NCBI GenBank assembly: GCA_036512155.1 | Contig: DATCBD010000055.1 | Location: forward strand, 15,790-79,789 | Origin: Palsa-739 sp036512155 | GTDB taxonomy: Bacteria; Actinomycetota; Thermoleophilia; Gaiellales; Gaiellaceae | DNA length: 64,000 nt | Direction: 5' to 3' | Part shown: positions 41,497-50,135 of the stretch, piece after piece | How positions within the stretch are numbered: the first letter of the stretch is position 1 | Layout of the letters: every line of letters starts with the position of its first letter | Notes under the pieces: model-generated | Database searches by the model: none | Seen by the model: only the letters and a program-made list of their open reading frames with translations | What the model was told of the DNA's origin: nothing | Translations under genes and position numbers: made by a program

Positions 41497-42491
41497 GGGA
41501 TCGAGAGGACGATCTTGCCGAGCTGCTCGCCGGCCTCGAGTCGCGCGTGCGCCGCGCGGATCTCCGCCAACGGCACGACCTCGTCCACCACGGGAAGCGC
41601 GCGGCCGCTCGCGACGAGGTCGTACGCGCCCTCGAAGTCCGCCTTCGTCCCCATCGTCGAGCCGAGGATGGTCAGCTGCTTCCACCAGACGCGATGCAAC
41701 GCCGCGGGCGGGTTCGGCCCAGACGTCGCACCGCACACGGCGATGCGGCCATCGCGTGCCGCCACATCGAGCGAAATGCGCCACGTCGCCTCGCCGACGC
41801 TGTCGACGACGACGTCGGCGCCGCGGCCGCCCGTCGCCTCGCGCACGGCCGCCTTCACGTCGCCCGTCGCATGATTCACGACTGCGTCCGCTCCGAGCTC
41901 ACGCGCCCGCTCGAGCTTCGCATCGCTCGACGAGGTGACGATCGTCTTCGCCCCGAAGGCGCGCGCGATCGCGAGCCCGGCGGTCGAAACGCCTCCGCCG
42001 ATCCCCCACAGCAGCACCCACTCGCCCTCGCGCAGCGCTGCGCGCGTGACCAGCATCCGGTACGCCGTCTCGAACACGAGCGGAAAGGCGGCCGCGTCCT
42101 CGAACGAGAGCCCGTCCGGAATGGGATAGATGTTTGTCGCCGGCACGGTGACCAGCTCGGCGTTCGTCCCGTCGCCGTGCTCGCCGATGACGTGGATGGC
42201 GCCGTCGGCCGCCTCCACGCCCGGGTTGATCACCACCCGTTGTCCCGGTTCGAAGCCGCTCACGCCGTCGCCGAGCGCTTCGACAACCCCGGCCCCGTCT
42301 GCGCCGAGGATGCGCGGCTTCGGCACCGAGGGCAGGCCCTTGCGGATCCAGACGTCCAGATGGTTCAGGGCCGACGCGCGCAGCCGGATGAGGACCTCGC
42401 CCGGGCCGGGCGACGGGTCGGGTGCCTCCTCCAGGACGAGCACCTCGGGTCCGCCGTCCTCGTGGATACGAACCGCAAGCACGCGCGGCAC
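41493..42491 (-). CDS. Zinc-type alcohol dehydrogenase/quinone oxidoreductase (MDR family)
   Basis: Medium-chain dehydrogenase/reductase. GroES-like N-terminal domain (GPGEVLIRLRASALNHLDVWIR, GADGAGVVEALGDGV), then the Rossmann domain with VLLWGIGGGVSTAGLAIARAFGA and VVVDSVGEATW. Catalytic-zinc Cys and His are not obvious (NHLD replaces the usual CGTD), so the quinone-oxidoreductase subgroup is favoured. About 330 residues. GTG start; an internal GTG three codons later is equally possible. Divergent from queG by 9 bp. Confidence 0.88.
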   Translation of the reverse strand: MPRVLAVRIHEDGGPEVLVLEEAPDPSPGPGEVLIRLRASALNHLDVWIRKGLPSVPKPRILGADGAGVVEALGDGVSGFEPGQRVVINPGVEAADGAIHVIGEHGDGTNAELVTVPATNIYPIPDGLSFEDAAAFPLVFETAYRMLVTRAALREGEWVLLWGIGGGVSTAGLAIARAFGAKTIVTSSSDAKLERARELGADAVVNHATGDVKAAVREATGGRGADVVVDSVGEATWRISLDVAARDGRIAVCGATSGPNPPAALHRVWWKQLTILGSTMGTKADFEGAYDLVASGRALPVVDEVVPLAEIRAAHARLEAGEQLGKIVLSIP

Positions 42492-42500
42492 ACTATCGGC

Positions 42501-43403
42501 GTGACCGCCGAGCATCTCGGGCAGCTGGCAGCCGAGCTCGGGATCGACGCCGTCGGCGCCGCGCCCGCCGAGCCGTACGCGGAGACCGAGCGGCACATCC
42601 GCGAGCGCCGCGCTCGCGGGCTCTTCGCCGACATGCGCTTCACGATGGCGCGGCCGGAGGAGTCGTGCCACCCGGAGCTGCTGCTGCCCGGCGCGCGTAC
42701 CGTGGTCTCGGCGGCGCTCTGCTACTACGCGCCGGAGCCGGAGCGGCAGCCCGGCCACGGGCGCCTGCCGCGCTACACGTGGTGGGACGCGTACGCGGAG
42801 CTACGAGAGAAGCTCGACGCGCTCGGCCGTGAGATCGGCGGCGCGTATCGCGTGCTTGTCGACGCGAACCAGCACGTCGACCGAGAGGGCGCGGCACGAA
42901 GCGGCGTCGGCTTCTACGGCAAGAACACGTTGCTCATCACGCAGCGCCATGGGTCGTGGGTCGTGCTCGGCACGCTCGTCACCGATGTGGAGCTCGATTC
43001 GACGCCGCCGCTCGACGCCGACTGCGGCGCGTGCCGCCTGTGCATCGACGCCTGCCCGACCGGCGCGCTCGACGAGCCGGGCACGCTCGACGCGACGAAA
43101 TGCCTGTCGTACTGGACGCAGGCGGCGGCGCCGATGCCCGACGCGTATCGCGCCGAGCTCGGGTCGCAGGTCTACGGCTGTGACATCTGCCAGGACGTCT
43201 GCCCGTGGAACCGCGGCGTCGAGAAGCGGCGTGCAGGCTCATCGCTTCCTGCGGGCGCGGAGCCTCACGTGTCGCTCGCCGACTGGCTCGCCGCCGACCC
43301 GGCGGAGCTTCGCGCCCGGTACGCGCGCCTGTACGTGCCACGGAACGATGGTCGGCTGCTACAGCGGAACGCTGCGATCGCCGCGGAGAACGTCGGTGCC
43401 TAG
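42501..43403 (+). CDS. queG: Epoxyqueuosine reductase QueG
   Basis: Last enzyme of tRNA queuosine synthesis, reducing epoxyqueuosine with cobalamin and two 4Fe-4S clusters. FADMRFTMARPEE, the conserved catalytic Asp region VLVDANQHVDREGAARSGVGFYGKNT, then the ferredoxin-like CGACRLCIDACPTGAL and CDICQDVCPWN clusters. 300 residues. GTG start giving TAEHLGQLAAELG; a much longer in-frame upstream extension is antisense to the dehydrogenase and rejected. Pairs with queA and tgt further on. Confidence 0.95.
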   Translation: MTAEHLGQLAAELGIDAVGAAPAEPYAETERHIRERRARGLFADMRFTMARPEESCHPELLLPGARTVVSAALCYYAPEPERQPGHGRLPRYTWWDAYAELREKLDALGREIGGAYRVLVDANQHVDREGAARSGVGFYGKNTLLITQRHGSWVVLGTLVTDVELDSTPPLDADCGACRLCIDACPTGALDEPGTLDATKCLSYWTQAAAPMPDAYRAELGSQVYGCDICQDVCPWNRGVEKRRAGSSLPAGAEPHVSLADWLAADPAELRARYARLYVPRNDGRLLQRNAAIAAENVGA

Positions 43404-45123
43404 GCGCCCCGGCCACTGGTTCGTTCTGCTTCGCGGTTCCCTCGTCGTCGTCGCGATCGTCGATGTGTCGCTCACGGACTTCCCGTCGTCGTACCGGCCG
43501 TGGGCATGGGCGGTGGTCGCGTTCTTCGCGGCGTCCACCGCGCTCTCGGGCGCGATTGCGTGGGTCGAGCTCAGCAGCGCCGGTCGGTCGCGCGCACGCA
43601 TCCTCGCGATCTGCCTCGACGGCATCAGCACAATCGGCTTCGTCGCGGTCTTCTCCTACCAGTCGGGTGAGCCGTACCGCGCGCTCTATCTCGTGCCGAT
43701 TGCCGAGGCTGCGCTGCGGTTCGGTCTGGCCGGTGGTCTCGTCGGTGGCACCGTCATGGTCGGCGCGACGCTCGTCGTCGACGCGCTCGGTCCTGGCCTC
43801 GCCTGGCGCACGGTCGTCTCCCGCATTCTGGTCGGCGCCCTCGTGGGCATCGTCATCGGCTGGTTGCGCGACGGTCTCGCGGCGCGAGCCGCCGAGGCCG
43901 AGCGGCTTCGGGACGAGCTCGGCCGGCGGAGCGACATCCTCGAAGGCGCGAACCGGTGTGCGCGCGCGCTCGGGTCGTCGCTCGAGATCGAGACGGCGTT
44001 CGCAGCGTTCATTCGCGAGCTGCGCACGGTCGTGCCGTTCGACCGGACGGCGATCGTCCTGATCGAGGACGAGACTGCGAAGACGATCGCCACGGCCGGC
44101 CGCGGCGCCACGGAGATCTTCCCGCCCGGAAGCTCCGGTCCCGTACGGGGGTCGGTGCTCGACCGCGTGCGCGGCGGCGACGTCATCGTCCGGGGTGACC
44201 TAGGGCAGTCCGAGTATCCGGAGGACAAGCTGTTCGCCGACCTCGGTCTGCACAGCGAGATCGTCGCGCCGCTGCTCGCCGGCACGCTCCCGATCGGGAT
44301 GATCGCGCTCTCCCGCGTGGAGCCGGACGCGTTTACGCCGGACGACGTCGAGCTCGTGTCACTGCTCGGGCGCCTCGCCGCCACCGCAGTGCAGAACATT
44401 CGTGCCTACGAGGCGGAACATCACACGGTCGAGGAGCTGCGCCGCCTGTCGGCGCTACGCGCGGATTTCGTGTCGCTCGTCTCGCATGAGCTGCGCAGCC
44501 CGATGGCGGCCGTCATCGGCGCTGCGCGCACGCTCCAGGAGCGCTGGCGGGTGCTTGCGCCCGATCAGCGTGAGGCGTTCCTGGCCCTCATCGCGGACGA
44601 GACGAACCGGCTCGCCGATCTCATCGGCGACGTGCTGAACACGTCGCAGATCGAGGCGGGGACGTTCAGCTACAGCTTCACCGACGTCGACCTCGGCCGG
44701 CTCGTGGAAGACGCGGTCGCGATGGCTGCGATCGGACAGGACGAGGTGCGGGTGACGGCGAGCGTGTCGCAGTCGCTGCCGGCGATCCGTGGCGACCGGG
44801 AGCGTCTGCGCCAGGTGCTCGCGAACCTCATCGAGAACGCGATCAAATATTCGCTCTCGGGCGACGAGGTCGACGTGCGCGCACAGCCGGTCGACGGCAA
44901 GGTCAGGATCTCGGTCGCCGACCACGGGCCAGGCATTCCGTACGACCAGCAGCGGCTCATCTTCGAGAAGTTCGGACGCGCCGACATCCCCGGCGGCTCG
45001 AAGCCGGGCACAGGCCTCGGCCTCTTCATCGCGCGCTCGATCGCCGAGGCGCACGGGGGAACGATCGACGTCCGCTCGAGTCCCGACGCGGGCTCGACGT
45101 TCACGCTCACGTTGCCCGCGTGA
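43396..45123 (+). CDS. Membrane GAF-domain sensor histidine kinase
   Basis: 575 residues. N-terminal membrane module of about five helices (residues 10-155), a GAF domain (180-340: FDRTAIVLIEDET, GDVIVRGDLGQ), then HisKA with LVSHELRSPM (His-364) and HATPase with NLIENAIKYS, VADHGPGIP and GTGLGLFIARS (N, G1, G2 boxes). All kinase boxes intact. GTG start overlaps queG by 8 bp. No response regulator adjoins, so it is an orphan kinase here. Ligand unknown. Confidence 0.92.
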   Translation: MPRRPGHWFVLLRGSLVVVAIVDVSLTDFPSSYRPWAWAVVAFFAASTALSGAIAWVELSSAGRSRARILAICLDGISTIGFVAVFSYQSGEPYRALYLVPIAEAALRFGLAGGLVGGTVMVGATLVVDALGPGLAWRTVVSRILVGALVGIVIGWLRDGLAARAAEAERLRDELGRRSDILEGANRCARALGSSLEIETAFAAFIRELRTVVPFDRTAIVLIEDETAKTIATAGRGATEIFPPGSSGPVRGSVLDRVRGGDVIVRGDLGQSEYPEDKLFADLGLHSEIVAPLLAGTLPIGMIALSRVEPDAFTPDDVELVSLLGRLAATAVQNIRAYEAEHHTVEELRRLSALRADFVSLVSHELRSPMAAVIGAARTLQERWRVLAPDQREAFLALIADETNRLADLIGDVLNTSQIEAGTFSYSFTDVDLGRLVEDAVAMAAIGQDEVRVTASVSQSLPAIRGDRERLRQVLANLIENAIKYSLSGDEVDVRAQPVDGKVRISVADHGPGIPYDQQRLIFEKFGRADIPGGSKPGTGLGLFIARSIAEAHGGTIDVRSSPDAGSTFTLTLPA

Positions 45124-45148
45124 CTGGACGCTCGCTCAGAGCTGTCCC

Positions 45149-45874
45149 TCACCTACCCGGGCTGTCCGCGTGGTCCCTGTAGATCGTCTGCCACGAATCC
45201 CAGGTGATCTTGAGGATCACGGCGGTGATCGCTAGACCAATCACCGGATCAGCGATCGGGGCGCCGAGCGCGATGACTGCCGCGCTGGCGACGACGCCAA
45301 GCGAGACGAACCCGTCGATGCGCGCGTGGTTCCCGTCAGCAATCAGGGCGGGACTGTCGAGGCGTCTCCCGCCGCGCAGGCGGACTCTCGCGGCGATCTC
45401 GTTTCCGATGAATCCGACGACACCCGCAGCTGCGAGCACCCAGAGGTGACTCAAGTGCTGCGGATGCACGAGTCGTTGGATGGTTTCGTAGAGGGCTACA
45501 AGCGCGCTGATCAGGATCGCTGCGACGACTCCGAGTCCCGCCCAACGCTCACCGCGCGCTGAGCGGAGGTAGAACGCGATGCCAAGCGGAATCGCTGTAA
45601 GGCCGTCGCCGTAGTTGTGGATCAGGTCGGCGAGGAGGGCCACACTTCCGGTAGCGACGAAGATGAGCGTTTGGATCGCTGCGGCGGTTGTCAAGACGGC
45701 AAGGCTTATCGAGACCGTCCTGACCCCGTCCCGGGATTCGACGATTGACCGATCTACGAGGCCATGCGAATGACCATGAGTTCCATGTTCGTGATCGTCC
45801 TCGTACTCGTGCTCGCGAGGATGAGCTTCATGGACGTGGGGCCCCTCGATATCGCACGTCGCTGTGTGGCCCAT
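45149..45874 (-). CDS. Cation diffusion facilitator (CzcD/ZitB-like metal efflux)
   Basis: 241-residue CDF transporter, likely exporting Zn2+/Co2+/Cd2+. A His-rich N-terminus (HVHEAHPREHEYEDDHEHGTHGHSHG) binds metal. Six membrane helices; the metal site in TM2 is ADLIHNYGD (HxxxD) and in TM5 ADGNHARIDGF. The usual C-terminal cytosolic domain is missing or very short. ATG start. The long frame continuing upstream is antisense to the WYL gene and rejected. 26 bp from the convergent kinase gene. Confidence 0.9.
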   Translation of the reverse strand: MGHTATCDIEGPHVHEAHPREHEYEDDHEHGTHGHSHGLVDRSIVESRDGVRTVSISLAVLTTAAAIQTLIFVATGSVALLADLIHNYGDGLTAIPLGIAFYLRSARGERWAGLGVVAAILISALVALYETIQRLVHPQHLSHLWVLAAAGVVGFIGNEIAARVRLRGGRRLDSPALIADGNHARIDGFVSLGVVASAAVIALGAPIADPVIGLAITAVILKITWDSWQTIYRDHADSPGR

Positions 45875-45924
45875 GGCCCGAGAATAACCGGAGTCGTTCA
45901 GGGATAGTGCGGAGCGCTTTCCGC

Positions 45925-47889
45925 TTACACGCGGGCGCGAAGTCGCTCGACGCCGAGCTCCTTCGCCAGCGACCGTGCGCGCTCCGCGATGCGCGTGCGC
46001 AGATCCGCGGGCTCGAGCACGATCGCCTCGCCGCGCTTCGAGAGGATCTCGCTCTCGAGCCACTCGTCGCTGCCGACGGGGATCTCGCGTAGCGCAGATT
46101 TGTCGGTGAGCCGCCGCGCGCCGCGCTCCACCTCGTAACGCGCGATCGCCGGCGTGTACAGCACCAAGGCGCGGCGGGCGTTTCGCAGGCGCACGGGCTC
46201 GAAGTCCTCGCGCGCGTCGAATTTCTCCTTCGTGAGCTTCGCGCTGCGCATCCGGTCGAGCCGGAAGGAGCGCTCGCCGTCGCTCGTGCGATCCCACGTG
46301 TGCACGTACCACCAGGGCAGCGCGCGCTCGAACTTGTATGGCTCGATGACGCGCGTCGACGGCTGGACGTCGGACTCCTTCTGGTACTCGATCTCGACGA
46401 GGCGGTGCTCGCGCATGCCGCGCGCGAGCGTCGAGACGAGATCCTCCTCGCTCGGGCCGACGTGCGGCTCGGGCGTCTGCTGCAGCTCGAACTGGCCGAA
46501 CGTTTCCTCGAGCTTCTTCCGCACGCGCTCGAGCGGCGTGTGCGCGTCGACGGCGATCATCGGCCCGACGTACTCGAGCGCGAGACGGATGGCCCGCGCC
46601 TCCAGCGGCGTCAGGCGCGGCGCGAGGCGGAACGTGTCGCCCCACAGCTCCTTGTCCACGTGGACAGCATCCTCGCGCAGCTCGGCGTAAATCGTGTAGC
46701 ACCCGCCGCCGAAGTTGACGAGGTTCAGGAGCGAGAGGTGCTCCTCCAGCTCATCGGCCGGAATGGAGGGGAAGCGCTCCAGGAGGTCGGCGACCGGGAT
46801 GGCCGCTTCCTTGTTCTCGCCACAGGCGGCGAGCAGGAACGCAAGCAGTGCCTGGAGGACGGCGAAGCGCTCCGGCGCGACCGGGCCGGCGGGACGCTCG
46901 GGGATCCCGTCCACGCCGCGCAGCGGCGCGTCGCGGGCCGGGACGGGGGCCTTGCCTTCGTGCCCGTCGCGGACGCGGCGCAGGGAGGAGGCCACCTCGC
47001 GGCGGAGCTCCTCGGGCTCGAGCGGCACGGCGCGGCCGTCCTGGCGGAGGACCCAGCTCGCGAGCTGCTCGACGGACGAGTACTCGGTGATCCAGACGCC
47101 GTCCTCGAGCCGTCCGGTCGTGCCGTACGCGCGCTGCACCCACCAGGCGGTGTCGCCCGGCACTTCGATGCGCGCCTCGCCGACGATGTCGCCGATCTGC
47201 CACGGCGGCCGCCCGCGGAACTGCTCGATGTCGAAATCGGTCGGGATGCGGAAGTCGCGCTCGCGCCGGGTCGCGAACCGGATCTCGCCGCGGATGCGCG
47301 ACACCCGGAAGGTGCGCAGGTCGTCGCGGTCGAGGTCCTGTCCGACGACGTACCAGACGCCGTTGTCGGGGAGCAGCGCGTACGGGTTCACCGTGCGCTC
47401 GGACTCGACGTCGCGCGAGATCGACCAGTAGTCGAACTTGACGGTGCGCTGCTTCGAGATCGCGCCTTCGAGTTTTGCGAGCCGCCCCGGCATCTCCGGC
47501 GAGTAGTCGGGGTCGAGCACCTCGACGCGACCTGCTGTCGCGGACGGCGACTCGACGAACCCGGGGCGGCCGAGGGCGAGGTTCTGCAGCGCGAGCCGGA
47601 GCGGCTCCGCGTACGCGAACTTCCCCTCGAGGAGATACAGCGCCGTGTTGAGCGCGGCGAGCTCGTCGTTCTCGAGCTCGAGCTTCGGCAGGAAGTACTG
47701 CTCGGAACGGAGCGTGTACAGCTCCTCGCCGGTGAACTCGTCGCGCTGCGACTGCAGGGGGACGCCGAGCGCGAGCAACTCGGCCCGGTCGGAGTAGAAC
47801 CGGCGGGCGAACGCCTCGTCGGACATCTCCGAATAGCCCTCGACGTTCGACTTGACGTCGCGCGCGGTGATGGGTCGCCGCTCCGCCAT
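45925..47889 (-). CDS. Fused PafB-PafC-type WYL-domain transcriptional regulator
   Basis: One 654-residue protein joins two WYL regulators that are separate (PafB, PafC) in mycobacteria, where they drive the LexA-independent DNA damage response. First half: helix-turn-helix residue ITARDVKSNVEGYSEM, WYL domain around 130-235 (VKFDYWSISR, RTVNPYALLPDNGVWYVVGQD, RTFRVSRIRG). Second half: HTH around 340-400, WYL near 490-570 (VEIEYQKES, VIEPYKFERALPWWYVHTWD, FRLDRM). The HTH seems to begin 18 codons before this ATG (SHDTDKLIRQLSLVAFL), preceded by an in-frame CTG at 47941-47943 and then a stop, so a CTG start is likely. Confidence 0.85.
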   Translation of the reverse strand: MAERRPITARDVKSNVEGYSEMSDEAFARRFYSDRAELLALGVPLQSQRDEFTGEELYTLRSEQYFLPKLELENDELAALNTALYLLEGKFAYAEPLRLALQNLALGRPGFVESPSATAGRVEVLDPDYSPEMPGRLAKLEGAISKQRTVKFDYWSISRDVESERTVNPYALLPDNGVWYVVGQDLDRDDLRTFRVSRIRGEIRFATRRERDFRIPTDFDIEQFRGRPPWQIGDIVGEARIEVPGDTAWWVQRAYGTTGRLEDGVWITEYSSVEQLASWVLRQDGRAVPLEPEELRREVASSLRRVRDGHEGKAPVPARDAPLRGVDGIPERPAGPVAPERFAVLQALLAFLLAACGENKEAAIPVADLLERFPSIPADELEEHLSLLNLVNFGGGCYTIYAELREDAVHVDKELWGDTFRLAPRLTPLEARAIRLALEYVGPMIAVDAHTPLERVRKKLEETFGQFELQQTPEPHVGPSEEDLVSTLARGMREHRLVEIEYQKESDVQPSTRVIEPYKFERALPWWYVHTWDRTSDGERSFRLDRMRSAKLTKEKFDAREDFEPVRLRNARRALVLYTPAIARYEVERGARRLTDKSALREIPVGSDEWLESEILSKRGEAIVLEPADLRTRIAERARSLAKELGVERLRARV

Positions 47890-47995
47890 CAGGAACGCGA
47901 CCAGCGAGAGCTGGCGGATCAGCTTGTCAGTGTCGTGCGACAGTGTGAAACGAGCTTACTGCGCAAACGCTGTGGAAGGCGCTGTGGAAAACCGT

Positions 47996-48416
47996 CCGAT
48001 CGAAGAGCTGGCGCTCTTCGATCGGTGGAGTTTGTGCTTCGCCGAGCGGACGCGGGCGGAGCCCGCGTCCTCTTATGTGACCTGAGCGGCGCTTTCGTTC
48101 TGCGCGGGTGGTGGTGCGCTGGCGCGCATCCCCACCCGCGTCAGTTCGCCTCCACGTAAGCCGGCTTCGCCTGTCTTACGCTCCGGCCTCGGTGCTTGCG
48201 GGGTTCGAGCGGTTCGAGCTCCAACCCCATTCCGGGCCGGAGCTAACGCGCAGCGTTAGCGGAGGCCGCCCTAGCGCGTGGGGATGGCGCAGCCACCACC
48301 GCGCGCGCAGAACTAGACAGCCGCCCAAACTCGTAAGAGCTCGCGGGCTTCGCCCGTGAGCGCTCCCGCGAAGCGGGAACCTTCAACCCGCGGGAAGTGC
48401 GCAGCACTTCTCGCGG
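47996..48416. repeat. Nested array of stem-loops filling a 475-bp gene-free gap
   Basis: At least seven stems: a perfect 13-bp hairpin with TGGC loop (47996-48025), a 9-bp hairpin (48048-48070), a 217-bp inverted repeat (48097-48313) containing two inner hairpins (CGTAAG/CTTACG; CTAACG/CGTTAG) and a GGGGTT/AACCCC stem in its loop, a 10-bp GC hairpin with a TTC loop (48339-48361), a 6-bp hairpin (48364-48378) and a 13-bp hairpin with one G-T pair (48388-48416) next to the stop of the following gene. Left of the array (47944-47995) lie two tandem 12-bp CGCTGTGGAA-type repeats. No ORF of note. Structured RNA or mobile hairpin repeat; not identified. Confidence 0.8.
48097..48313. repeat. Large imperfect inverted repeat at the core of the hairpin array
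   Basis: Left arm 48097-48188 and right arm 48235-48313 share, in inverted orientation, GTTCTGCGCG, GGTGGTGG, CATCCCCAC, a GCCTCC block and CTCCGGCC, with small indels. Each arm keeps its own internal stem of different sequence but same place, a sign of conserved shape. Confidence 0.7.
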
Positions 48417-48418
48417 AT

Positions 48419-48901
48419 CTACGCGGCGGCGCGTGCTTCGAGATGCTGATGTGAGGGGCAATAGTCGCGATCGGGAAGCGGCGTGCGCTGGCACGGCTTG
48501 CCCTTCCGAGTCGTTGCGCGGCAGCGTGCAACGCCGCCGTCGAGCGCACCGGACTCGATCTGCTCCTGAATGAACGTCGACGCAGCGGTCACGCCGGCCT
48601 GCACGGCCCACGCGACTTCCGCCTGCGCGGTGATGGGGAAGTAGCGGCGAATGTCCTGGAAGAGCGCACGATCCGGCCTCGCAAAATACAGCGGATCCTG
48701 CGCCAACCGCTCCATCGTCTGCTCGCACGCTTCGAGGACCGCACGCCTCGACTCGATCTGCGACTCCCGGTCGGCGTAGGGATCGATGAGATCCTTGATC
48801 GACCGGTAAATCGCTCGCGAGTACTGATACATGCAGTGTTGCAACTGGAGGGTCCGCTCTTCGATCACCAGTCTCGCCTTCTCCTGTGAAGTCCCCGCCA
48901 A
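48419..48901 (-). CDS. Hypothetical protein with C-terminal Cys3His zinc-like motif
   Basis: 160 residues. Helical N-terminal part (residues 1-115, QLQHCMYQYSRAIYRSIKDL and so on), then a 30-residue tail RCRATTRKGKPCQRTPLPDRDYCPSHQ with Cys-127, Cys-137, Cys-148 and His-151. That tail pattern is common in small bacterial and phage-borne proteins and probably binds zinc. ATG start. The gene stands alone beside the hairpin array, whose last stem may terminate its transcript. Confidence 0.65.
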   Translation of the reverse strand: MAGTSQEKARLVIEERTLQLQHCMYQYSRAIYRSIKDLIDPYADRESQIESRRAVLEACEQTMERLAQDPLYFARPDRALFQDIRRYFPITAQAEVAWAVQAGVTAASTFIQEQIESGALDGGVARCRATTRKGKPCQRTPLPDRDYCPSHQHLEARAAA

Positions 48902-49038
48902 CGCGGTGTTAACAGCGGGTTAATCGTCCTGCCTGCAATCCCCTGCGCTCGATCCTACACGCTCCGGCCCCTGTTACAAAGTGGCGGCTTTTGTTGCCGA
49001 CTGAGCAAACAGGCGCCGTCGCCGGACGCCCGTCACGT

Positions 49039-49054
49039 GCCCGCTCCGGCGGGC
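49039..49054 (-). terminator. Hairpin just downstream of the SPOR-domain gene
   Basis: GCCCGC, TCCG loop, GCGGGC. Lies 12 bp past the stop of the minus-strand gene. A short T-run follows only on the plus strand, so it is a weak minus-strand terminator candidate. The rest of the 165-bp gap holds nothing recognisable. Confidence 0.35.
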
Positions 49055-49066
49055 TTTACACCTGGT

Positions 49067-49756
49067 CTACGGGTGCGTGACGCGGGCCACATAGGCGTCC
49101 GAGAAGCCCCGCGCATGGGCCGCTGTGAGGGCTGAGACCGCCTCGGCCGGGGTGGAGTAGACCCCGGAGAAGACGACGTAATAGCCCGGGTGGAGGCTCG
49201 CGTACTCGGCGGAGACGAGGACGCCGGCCCTCGGCAGGCCCGCCGCCTTCGCCTGGTGGGCCCGGGCGACGGCGACCGTGCGACCGGCCGAGAGGGGCAC
49301 GGATTCGAGCACGTCGGTGTACGCCGTCCCCTTCCGCGGCCAGGCGGCGAGGCCGGCCGCGACCGGCGGCGTGGGCGTCGTCGCGGAGGGCGTGGAGGGT
49401 GCGCCCGGCGCCTTGGGGAGCGGTCCGGTCGTCACCGTGAGCTTCGGGGCGGTGGCCGCGCGGGTGCCGGTCCCGACAGTCACGTTCGGCTGCGTCGCGA
49501 CGATGGTCGTACCCGAGCTCGAGGTCGTGGCCGCGGAGACCGCCGTGGCCACGATGGCGATGACGAGGAAGAGCAGGGCGGGCCAGACCCAGTCGCCGGG
49601 GTACCAGGAGAAGCGCCGCTGCCATGCGGACGCGAGCGCGCCGACCGTTCCCCGGTTCGTCGGAAGCCGCTCCCCGCACTCGAGGCAGTACTCCTGCAGC
49701 GGCTCGTAGGCGACCCCGCAGCGCGGGCAGTGCTGCGGTTCCTGATTCGCGCTCAT
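49067..49756 (-). CDS. Zinc-ribbon membrane protein with C-terminal SPOR-like domain
   Basis: 229 residues. N-terminal zinc ribbon CPRCGVAYEPLQEYCLECGERLP (two CxxC), a membrane helix around 55-78 (WPALLFLVIAIVATAVSAA), a Thr/Pro-rich linker of about 60 residues, and a terminal domain LAGYYVVFSGVYSTPAEAVSAL-like (HPGYYVVFSGVYSTPAEA) ending DAYVARVTHP, the pattern of peptidoglycan-binding SPOR domains. ATG start overlapping the upstream stop. A cell-envelope role is inferred. Confidence 0.78.
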   Translation of the reverse strand: MSANQEPQHCPRCGVAYEPLQEYCLECGERLPTNRGTVGALASAWQRRFSWYPGDWVWPALLFLVIAIVATAVSAATTSSSGTTIVATQPNVTVGTGTRAATAPKLTVTTGPLPKAPGAPSTPSATTPTPPVAAGLAAWPRKGTAYTDVLESVPLSAGRTVAVARAHQAKAAGLPRAGVLVSAEYASLHPGYYVVFSGVYSTPAEAVSALTAAHARGFSDAYVARVTHP

Positions 49757-50121
49757 TGCGCCACGAGCGGGCGGCCGCACTGGGCGCAGAAGCGTGCTCC
49801 CGCGAACACGGCAGCGTCGCACTCGCAGTGGACGGCCGGCTGCACGCGCCCGCGCGACACGGCGGCGCCGATCAGTGTGTCGAGCTCCGCGATCCGGTCC
49901 TCGAGGCCAACGAGCTCGCCGCAGCGCTCGATCAGCAGCTCGCGGCGGAACTGGTCGCGGCGGAACATCTCCAGCATCAGCCCGCCGAGGTCGCGCAGAC
50001 GGTCTTCGCGCGACCGGAGGAGCTCACGGCGCTCACGGCGGAGACGGCCGACCGGCGGGACGGCACGCGCAGACGGCGCCGCCTCGGCGCTCGCGCGACG
50101 AAAGCCCGGCAGATGCGGCAT
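49753..50121 (-). CDS. Small coiled-coil/zinc-ribbon protein
   Basis: 122 residues. Basic N-terminus, a helical middle (RRELLRSREDRLRDLGGLM, ERCGELVGLEDRIAELDTLIG) and a C-terminal zinc ribbon CECDAAVFAGARFCAQCGRPL. ATG start; its stop overlaps the start of the next zinc-ribbon gene (ATGA), so the two proteins are made together and may interact. The long frame upstream is antisense to the aldehyde dehydrogenase. Confidence 0.7.
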   Translation of the reverse strand: MPHLPGFRRASAEAAPSARAVPPVGRLRRERRELLRSREDRLRDLGGLMLEMFRRDQFRRELLIERCGELVGLEDRIAELDTLIGAAVSRGRVQPAVHCECDAAVFAGARFCAQCGRPLVAQ

Positions 50122-50135
50122 CGGCGCGACTCTAA

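Noticed and set aside
42829..43395. N-terminal extension of the GAF histidine kinase
   Set aside because: Ser/Thr/Arg-rich translation overlapping queG; the GTG at 43396 gives a normal membrane N-terminus.
45875..46702. Long N-terminal extension of the cation diffusion facilitator
   Set aside because: It is an alternative-frame shadow of the WYL regulator gene; the ATG with His-rich start fits CDF proteins.
47971..47991. Two TGTGGAA-type sites resembling DnaA boxes, possible oriC
   Set aside because: Only two imperfect sites, no dnaA/dnaN/gyr genes nearby and no AT-rich unwinding region.
49039..49054. Hairpin considered as plus-strand intrinsic terminator
   Set aside because: It has a short T-run only on the plus strand, but no plus-strand gene ends upstream; kept as a weak minus-strand candidate.
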